In this document: piece after piece, positions 53,601 to 64,000 of the stretch
Position numbering within the stretch: the first letter of the stretch is position 1
How the letters are laid out: every line of letters starts with the position of its first letter
Position numbers and translations under genes: made by a program
The notes under the pieces: model-generated
Told to the model about the DNA's origin: nothing
Seen by the model: the letters and a program-made list of their open reading frames with translations, nothing else
Database searches by the model: none
DNA from: Flectonema sp. DT1601
Taxonomy: Eukaryota > Euglenozoa > Diplonemea > Diplonemida > Diplonemidae
Reading direction: 5' to 3'
Length of the DNA stretch: 64,000 bases
NCBI GenBank assembly: GCA_964019425.1
Contig: OZ025814.1
Span: 200,001 to 264,000 of the forward strand

Positions 53601-54963
53601 TTTGTTCAGGTATTACTCGTTTTAATACCGTCACGTCAGTAAAGATTATTAACTTGTCTTTAAACTGAATAGTTGCTCTTCCACCATCAGTGCTGACGGA
53701 TACAACTCTTCCTAGTTCTTTTGATCTCAGGCGAGACCATGATTGCTGTAAAACAGAATTCTTATTTTTACCTTCACCTGATTCTTTATCCAAAGACACA
53801 ACGCTATTGTTTCGAAGTAGTAAGTATGTTTCTCCGACTGTCGTATTTTTAAAGACGTCTCGGAGGTCAACTAATTGGTCAGAATGAGTACCACCAGCTA
53901 TGTTAAACCTTCCCTTATTAAAAAACAATCTTCTACCACAACGATTAGTGTGAGATATCATCCATGATACTACTGGAGGAATGTTTTTATATGTTTTGGT
54001 TACCTCATACATGTCAGTTGGGCATACCAATGCACCTGTCCTTTGGGATATTAATTCAGAGAGTGTCGGACTCAAAGCAGAAGATGGAATCGAAATCGCA
54101 AAGGGAATCCTATCACTGTAGTTATCATTTTGTTTTAGTAACTTCAATACTTCAAAACCAGAAATTCCACAAATTGAAACCCGTTTTTGACCTTCATCAT
54201 AATATAACGCAGTGTCCGGGTACATTGCGAATACCGATATCGCGGTGGCTTTCCAATAATTTGGATCTTGATCAGAAGGATGAACATCATAATAAATAAC
54301 TTTGGAAGCTGCGTTTTTTATAATTGATTTTATCAACCGTTCTGACTGCTGCAGATCGTCTGTTCGGGATGTTGAAAACTTAACTTTGTAAGTAATTTCG
54401 TTGTTTGATGTGATGGTATTAATGTCTGTAGTCTGTCGTAATACAGAAGGTATTGCTGTAGTTTCACAAAGAGATTTTGTGCTACAGCATTTATTGCGAA
54501 GTATAACAGATGGTATTGCGTATTGTTTTGTTGTTTTTAAATTCACATCTCTTGCTTCTACAGAACACAAACAACTACCTGTTAAAGTTGATAAGCATTG
54601 AGGAAACTCAGTTGCTGATCCGTAACAACATTTCTTAATCCAAAGTGTTATATTTGGATTTGATAAAGAGAGAAGCAACTCTTTTATTTCATTTGATGAA
54701 TCCTTCAGGCTATCTACTATGTTCTCATCCAATTCAACAGCGAAATGTGTTTCAGTGATGATGATGTCTTCTGGATGATGATAATTGTTTATAACATTAT
54801 CAGAACACTTTTGTATAATAACTTCTTCACCCAATGCCATGCTCTGTTTTACTATCCATTTAGTAGACATGATACAGAGATCTATCGGTAGTTGTATTGA
54901 CGTTGTTTGAGTTTTTGTTTCTTTGTCGGAGCCATCACTGCTGCTGTCAAACCATCCCTCCAT
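50668..54963 (-). CDS. Large protein with C-terminal IBR-type zinc domain (RBR-like)
   Basis: The 1431-aa product ends in a Cys-rich module. A segment from Cys1210 (CDCGRWLVP…IVRCPDCGEGRCPKCGEEHYF) matches an in-between-RING (IBR) zinc domain. A second C-X2-C-rich unit follows (CRHCSKVIETSGWMCSSC…CYCFDC), then a third (CSLCDSTQ…CCRKCDKQFCPTC). A typical catalytic RING2 cysteine arrangement is not clear. The first 1100 residues hold no named domain, but a KH-like stretch near 545 (GILVKGNAIILEDIKRFVSEAV) and a GRVVSVSTDGGRATIQF barrel-like unit are visible. It may be an RBR-like ubiquitin ligase. The ATG lies 26 nt after a T-rich tract ending CCAATATCAG. Confidence 0.7.
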   Translation of the reverse strand: MEGWFDSSSDGSDKETKTQTTSIQLPIDLCIMSTKWIVKQSMALGEEVIIQKCSDNVINNYHHPEDIIITETHFAVELDENIVDSLKDSSNEIKELLLSLSNPNITLWIKKCCYGSATEFPQCLSTLTGSCLCSVEARDVNLKTTKQYAIPSVILRNKCCSTKSLCETTAIPSVLRQTTDINTITSNNEITYKVKFSTSRTDDLQQSERLIKSIIKNAASKVIYYDVHPSDQDPNYWKATAISVFAMYPDTALYYDEGQKRVSICGISGFEVLKLLKQNDNYSDRIPFAISIPSSALSPTLSELISQRTGALVCPTDMYEVTKTYKNIPPVVSWMISHTNRCGRRLFFNKGRFNIAGGTHSDQLVDLRDVFKNTTVGETYLLLRNNSVVSLDKESGEGKNKNSVLQQSWSRLRSKELGRVVSVSTDGGRATIQFKDKLIIFTDVTVLKRVIPEQNNTSNWIGIFGNPSQRKQAIIEIEKLHRQVTEVIRVPTAHQQILSELLQSVKKPKSITHVDCINEGILVKGNAIILEDIKRFVSEAVHRFEQTCQQRTWNQYLQNDLLRRYQHSVINISLSDSHIRNNIQTLSGGINTASDFSNRVYPFVKKNKSIKLSVDAGQLQLKSLSLCTEVVDYLSKVMENIVKIWTPPTDFKVDLASCITGLHVGSTIFGKIPSPGDVVCLCNVLPESKIDQPPHSQLRVGSCTVLSTDKWCSLVQSREGEWIFPHVLLQIIGSQKDFGKIDSNDDENNTEPKNSIWTAKVSKLEIPTQEYNGFAASCTEWLSHSLLFDKFAVNRPTFVKATVLVEKSSVIEIHSLPVNYATTGLKTAKDAPAKSPANAIRSAIESIVFVRWCYLVDNCLLTLMVRLALQSENLLCMQRALNTTFRTVNDISNISSTAMETITKVNNKDLQLLLTSQLEDTKSLWTVSCEAARYSLKKHIDEGQHKFSLEKYESLKTMSGSAMISKIETETGVLIRDSDPICNLSIPKRDVLKKKNKECTAETSSSKRQQLSEFDDTEEGYSTLGYLGDPEPDFRLPPELREVEIIRDEPTTTTSSDHSTTCNQETDTLLTIQKQSKHSYRKQSQMTGDRVSISIAKRRLQSVLSASESNCQTASIMLSDTVAAEFRKNNEMMRLLLMNDIPGLLHCTLKDNILNVTGSLDSICDVVKATTGETLKRDQQQSDNEIQPNQCDLRSYFNKTDELSKGILICDCGRWLVPLRSNYEIVRCPDCGEGRCPKCGEEHYFTNCELETTPTPENNIFIPKSGYSICRHCSKVIETSGWMCSSCINSCYCFDCYNGKCVADPSHVLQQISLHNSDNNSWKLPSFLCAKGHRLTRTPTSKEFKCSLCDSTQPDSPIGLCCRKCDKQFCPTCKPIISPLVPQHLLPKLPSITSVQQTAYSNTDSQDVDHFSINEEDFTLADLLHLNTIST

Positions 54964-55165
54964 AGTTTTGTTATTGTGAGGGATTATTTCTGATATTGGA
55001 GGGAAAATAAAAAATGATAGAGATAAAACAAAAATGATCATAAAGAGTAATGTAGTAACCTGAATGGTTTTTCGTATGAGAAGCTAGGGAAGGAAACACA
55101 ACACAACACAACACATCCCAGGTGTGATCATCAAAGTTAAGTGAGATGGCAGCTGGGTTATTTAA

Positions 55166-55753
55166 TTATCGATTTTGGCAACCTGGACAGATATCTAAAA
55201 GATCCCTCCCTTTCAAACTCATTGCAATAAGACCTCTGGGAACGCAGAATGTACAGCAATCTTCTCCACATCGCAAGCATTTCGGACTGCACACCAAACA
55301 AAGATCAACATTACAGTTTCGACATCTGAATGAACACTTAGCACAAAGAGTCTTCAAACAACCTCGAGAGCATTTCATAAAAGACCCCTTCATTGTTCTA
55401 GCAGAACATGTATGACAGGGAAGACCAATACGATCAACAACATTTTCAATAAGAGATTTCGGTAATTGAAAGTATTTCATATTATACATAAGAATACTGT
55501 TTTGCATATCACTACTTCCCTGTAATACATCAGAAACAAAATCATCTGGGTAAACCATTAACTTATGTATGAGGGAATAGTCGCTGCTCTCTTGGAGGAT
55601 AGTAACTTTACCTTCCGATAATTCCATGCAATCAGTGTCTAAGAGTGCCCTGAAGTATCCTGATTTCTGCATAAGAACATTTGTTGGTACTTTGTATGAA
55701 ATTCCATCCACAGTTATAATTTCCAGGACATCTGGAGGAGTGGTAGTCGCCAT
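55166..55753 (-). CDS. BTB domain protein with Cys-rich C-terminus
   Basis: The 195-aa product has a BTB/T1-like domain at residues 5-108 (VLEIITVDGISYKVPTNVLM…SGYFRALLDTD…), similar to KCTD-type or plant BTB proteins. The C-terminal ~85 residues hold 18 or more Cys in C-X2-C pairs (CHTCSART, CSRGCLKTLCAKCSFRCRNC, CLRCGEDCCTFC, CPGCQNR), probably several zinc sites. BTB proteins often serve as cullin-3 ligase adaptors; the zinc part may bind RNA or protein (inference). An acceptor-like ACAG lies 4 nt before the ATG. The gene immediately precedes the IBR protein gene in transcription order. Confidence 0.8.
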   Translation of the reverse strand: MATTTPPDVLEIITVDGISYKVPTNVLMQKSGYFRALLDTDCMELSEGKVTILQESSDYSLIHKLMVYPDDFVSDVLQGSSDMQNSILMYNMKYFQLPKSLIENVVDRIGLPCHTCSARTMKGSFMKCSRGCLKTLCAKCSFRCRNCNVDLCLVCSPKCLRCGEDCCTFCVPRGLIAMSLKGRDLLDICPGCQNR

Positions 55754-55990
55754 AGCTCTGTTTTTTTTCTGCGAATAATTTTATAACAAAACAATTTAAC
55801 AAACTCTAAGAAACAATTAAGTAACGTAAAGTTAATGTGTTCAAACTTCCTGTAAAATAAGAAATTATTATTCGATAAAAAGGTTTCATCAAAATGAATA
55901 ATTGTGTCAGGCTAAACAGAAGTTGAATTCTAAAGGGGTGGGACAGTAGAGTATACAGGTGTCTTGTGTTATGTGAGAATCGCTGCCGTG

Positions 55991-58186
55991 TTAGCTGAAA
56001 GGACGCGCGGCGCTTTCCTCGATATTCTGTTTGTAGTGCAAATTGTGATGGAATACACACAAAGTGTGAGCAAAAACATAATAAAATAAACAAAAACAAA
56101 CCTTAAGGTGTTGCTGCAACTGAGAGATGTGTTGCTGCTTCTGAACATCCTGAGAGAGTCTCCTGTCTGAGAGCTGATGAAGATGAGAAGCGGAAGGTAC
56201 AGAAGTCGAATCGTATCGCTGCTGAGGAATTAGAACTGCCGGAGGTGTTGAAATAGGCGCAGGCGACATAGCAGCTGCGCTGGGTATTCCAACTCCATAC
56301 ATTCCTCCTCCTCGATGTGGTGCTGGAGATATACCTGCAGCAGTTACGGGAAACCCATTCTGATGTCCAAGAGGTTGGGAAGGATAACCAACACCATACT
56401 GAGGAATAACAGTCATAGGTACTGTTTGTTGCATTACAGTTGGAGGATAAGCAAGTTGCGGACTCACAGGAGGTACAAACTGCTGATATTCGATACCTGC
56501 TGGCTGTTGCGGTACTACAGACGGCCTAACTGGAGACAGAGGAGGTACGAATCCATTACTTCTACCAAATGGTTGCTGCAGCGAATGCGACTGTTGGTGC
56601 TGATGAATAAGTTGTTGAGGTGGTATTGTAGGAGTTCCGGAAGCAGGAGATTGAGGAGCTGCCAGAGTTTTTAATTTAGACACTGCCTGCACTAATTTAG
56701 AAACTTGACAACTTAGTATCGGATCATGTGATGTGACAACAGGAGTAGGAGGAGTCGACTCGCGTACCCTCTGAGTGGAGTGGAATGGAACAATATTATT
56801 AAGGCTGTCATTATTATTTCTGAACGGAGTGAGAGGAGGAGGAGTTGCGGGATGCCTTTCAACAACTTCTACGGGGGCAGGTTTTGGTTTTGTCATGTGT
56901 GTTACTAATTCTTCCATCTGTGACTGTAAGCTGACCATTTGTTTTTGTAAATCACCAATTTGATCAGGACGCTCTGCTTCAAGCTCGTCTCTCAAGCGAG
57001 CTCTCATTTCATCTCTTATGGCTGCGCGGTATGCAGCTTCCTCATTAATTTCTTGTCTACCTCTTGGTGGTGATAGTCTTCTTGTATCAAAGCGAGTTTC
57101 AACATGTCTGGGTACGCTGTCAATATGATCAGACCTTACTCTTAAAGGAATCTGTCTTGTGATAGGTCTTGTTAATCCTTCTACATTACAATCAAAACAC
57201 TTCCAATCAGCCTGCTGTCTCAACGGAAGAATATAAACTCTCCCGAGACTCTGCAAGACGTATATCTTATTGTCGTAGATTCCGTGGAGAAGCCGGGCAG
57301 ATTTCCAATTTTTGAGACAAAAATTGAAACGATCCCACTTACCAGTTGCAATATTCCATTTCCAAGCATCATTAACAGGAACTGGTCGATGAGATGCGTC
57401 CATACAAATACCTCCAAAAACAATCATTTGGGAACCATATGCTGAAGCGCATTGAAGTGCTCTGCCACAGGGATGAGATGTTCCCTTCGGAGATGATGTA
57501 GTCCACTCTCTTGTATTTGTATTAAATATATAAACAGTATCGTTGAGTATTGCTGTAGGTGCTTGTGAGTCAGATATCCCACCAGAGAGTTCCAATTCAT
57601 CAGTGTTTATACGAAACCCACCAAAGAATAATAAGAAATGTCTAAATAACGACACACTTGCACCCCACATAGCAGGTTGTAGAGGAGAACGGGTTTCAAC
57701 AATTTCCCAAGTACATGATGGGAGGTGGAGTCTCCATATGTCATAGTAGTTTTCAGAATATAATTGAGAAATTGATTGTATAGTTGGATGGTTTGAATTT
57801 CTTCCACCCATAACATACATATACTCACTCTGAACTATAGCACAGTGATGACTACGGGCTTGGGGTTGTCTTCCGATCGTGTCAAGTCGTTCCCAAGTGA
57901 ATGGATTTCGTCCCGAAATATTTAACGCAAACACTGCATCATCAACTCTTCCATAAGCTTCTCCTCCGAATATATACATCTCGCCCTTGTACATTACTGC
58001 GGAATGGTGTTTACGTGGTTCAGGTACCTCACCACCACATTCTTGACTACTCCATTTTAAATTTTCCATATCTAAGATCCAAACCTTATCAGAAACACTA
58101 CCTCCGTAAACAATCATATTCTCTCCACTTGTTACACAACTAATCCCGTCGCTTCGATCAGAGAGCTGATCATCTTTTGAAGCCAT
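55991..58186 (-). CDS. Kelch-repeat protein with Pro/Gln-rich tail, two exons
   Basis: Exon 1 (58186-56103, last base 56102) and exon 2 (56026-55991) encode 706 aa. Six kelch-type blades cover residues 15-330, with repeated Gly-Gly motifs (IVYGGS, YIFGGEAYGRVDDAVF, YVMGGRNS, LFFGGFRI, IVFGGICMD) followed by aromatic/Trp residues. A coiled coil lies around 380-440, and the remainder is Pro/Gln-rich and disordered. The 75-nt intron (GTTTGT…ACTACAAACAG) is a multiple of three with no stop, so retaining it would add 25 residues (VCFCLFYYVF…HYKQ). No enzyme is present; a scaffold function is likely. The ATG lies 8 nt after a TTATCTCTTCAG site. Confidence 0.85.
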   Translation of the reverse strand: MASKDDQLSDRSDGISCVTSGENMIVYGGSVSDKVWILDMENLKWSSQECGGEVPEPRKHHSAVMYKGEMYIFGGEAYGRVDDAVFALNISGRNPFTWERLDTIGRQPQARSHHCAIVQSEYMYVMGGRNSNHPTIQSISQLYSENYYDIWRLHLPSCTWEIVETRSPLQPAMWGASVSLFRHFLLFFGGFRINTDELELSGGISDSQAPTAILNDTVYIFNTNTREWTTSSPKGTSHPCGRALQCASAYGSQMIVFGGICMDASHRPVPVNDAWKWNIATGKWDRFNFCLKNWKSARLLHGIYDNKIYVLQSLGRVYILPLRQQADWKCFDCNVEGLTRPITRQIPLRVRSDHIDSVPRHVETRFDTRRLSPPRGRQEINEEAAYRAAIRDEMRARLRDELEAERPDQIGDLQKQMVSLQSQMEELVTHMTKPKPAPVEVVERHPATPPPLTPFRNNNDSLNNIVPFHSTQRVRESTPPTPVVTSHDPILSCQVSKLVQAVSKLKTLAAPQSPASGTPTIPPQQLIHQHQQSHSLQQPFGRSNGFVPPLSPVRPSVVPQQPAGIEYQQFVPPVSPQLAYPPTVMQQTVPMTVIPQYGVGYPSQPLGHQNGFPVTAAGISPAPHRGGGMYGVGIPSAAAMSPAPISTPPAVLIPQQRYDSTSVPSASHLHQLSDRRLSQDVQKQQHISQLQQHLKVCFCLFYYVFAHTLCVFHHNLHYKQNIEESAARPFS
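56027..56101 (-). other. Cis-intron, 75 nt, frame-neutral, in the kelch gene
   Basis: It begins GTTTGT and ends TGCACTACAAACAG, between codons. Its length is a multiple of three and it contains no in-frame stop, so splicing is inferred from signals and from the odd hydrophobic peptide it would otherwise encode. Confidence 0.65.
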
Positions 58187-58315
58187 TGAAGCGACTGAAG
58201 AGATAAATTATAAATAAAACAGACTGCCCCAACCATTCATTCTATCATAAGGTAGGTCTTTCTGTAGTGAAATTAAATACCACGGGTGTTGAAGGAAACC
58301 AATCAATAAAGAAAA

Positions 58316-64000
<5,685 letters not shown>

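Overview
This looks like nuclear DNA from a unicellular eukaryote, most likely a euglenozoan and perhaps a diplonemid. The assignment is inferred, not proven. Every convincing gene from 16.3 kb to the right edge (about 48 kb, 20 genes) lies on the minus strand. Many start codons sit 4-40 nt downstream of a T-rich tract ending in CAG or TAG, and intergenic gaps are mostly 120-1000 bp. This is the layout of polycistronic transcription with spliced-leader trans-splicing. Unlike kinetoplastids, the genes also carry ordinary short cis-introns: I rebuilt eleven (57-138 nt, 5' mostly GTATGN, 3' mostly an A-rich stretch ending in ACAG). No spliced-leader RNA gene, tRNA, rRNA, CRISPR array, transposon or virus-like element was recognised.

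Region 1-16,262 has no supportable gene. It is AT-rich, packed with A and T homopolymers of 10-35 nt, and contains several short perfect or near-perfect hairpins (6120-6163, 7653-7676, twin hairpins at 4332-4414, 14500-14524) and small direct repeats. It lies downstream of the last gene of the cluster, so it may be a transcription-termination or strand-switch region.

In transcription order (right to left) the cluster encodes: a giant Q/H-rich protein entering from the right edge and built from at least five exons (58316-64000); a kelch-repeat protein (55991-58186); a BTB plus cysteine-rich protein (55166-55753); a 1431-aa protein with an IBR-type zinc domain (50668-54963); a UBL/ankyrin protein (49023-50369); a two-TM protein with a class III cyclase-like domain (45568-48084); an EF-hand voltage-gated K+ channel (43600-45243); a WW/CCCH protein (40916-42156); a PPIL4-type cyclophilin-RRM protein (39422-40764); a secreted or anchored copper monooxygenase with two DOMON domains (36954-39230); an STPGR/SHIPPO axonemal-type protein (35946-36734); a putative mitochondrial protein (34984-35682); a nucleotide-sugar-transporter-like membrane protein (33550-34347); a 790-aa protein with degenerate GL repeats (31056-33428); two intron-containing unknowns (29593-30813 and 28158-29302); a USP32-like deubiquitinase with signals for lipidation at both ends (23816-27574); LETM1 (21506-23071); a two-exon unknown (18090-20224); a coiled-coil protein (17133-17960); and a PHO80-type cyclin (16263-16766).

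The genes do not form a pathway. Functions are mixed, as is usual in polycistronic units, although ubiquitin-linked domains recur (BTB, IBR, UBL-ankyrin, USP). The most notable signals are a sharp contrast between T-rich putative trans-splice acceptors and A-rich cis-intron 3' ends, several genes that appear as separate open frames until spliced, and a small beta-barrel-like module that recurs in at least four unrelated proteins.
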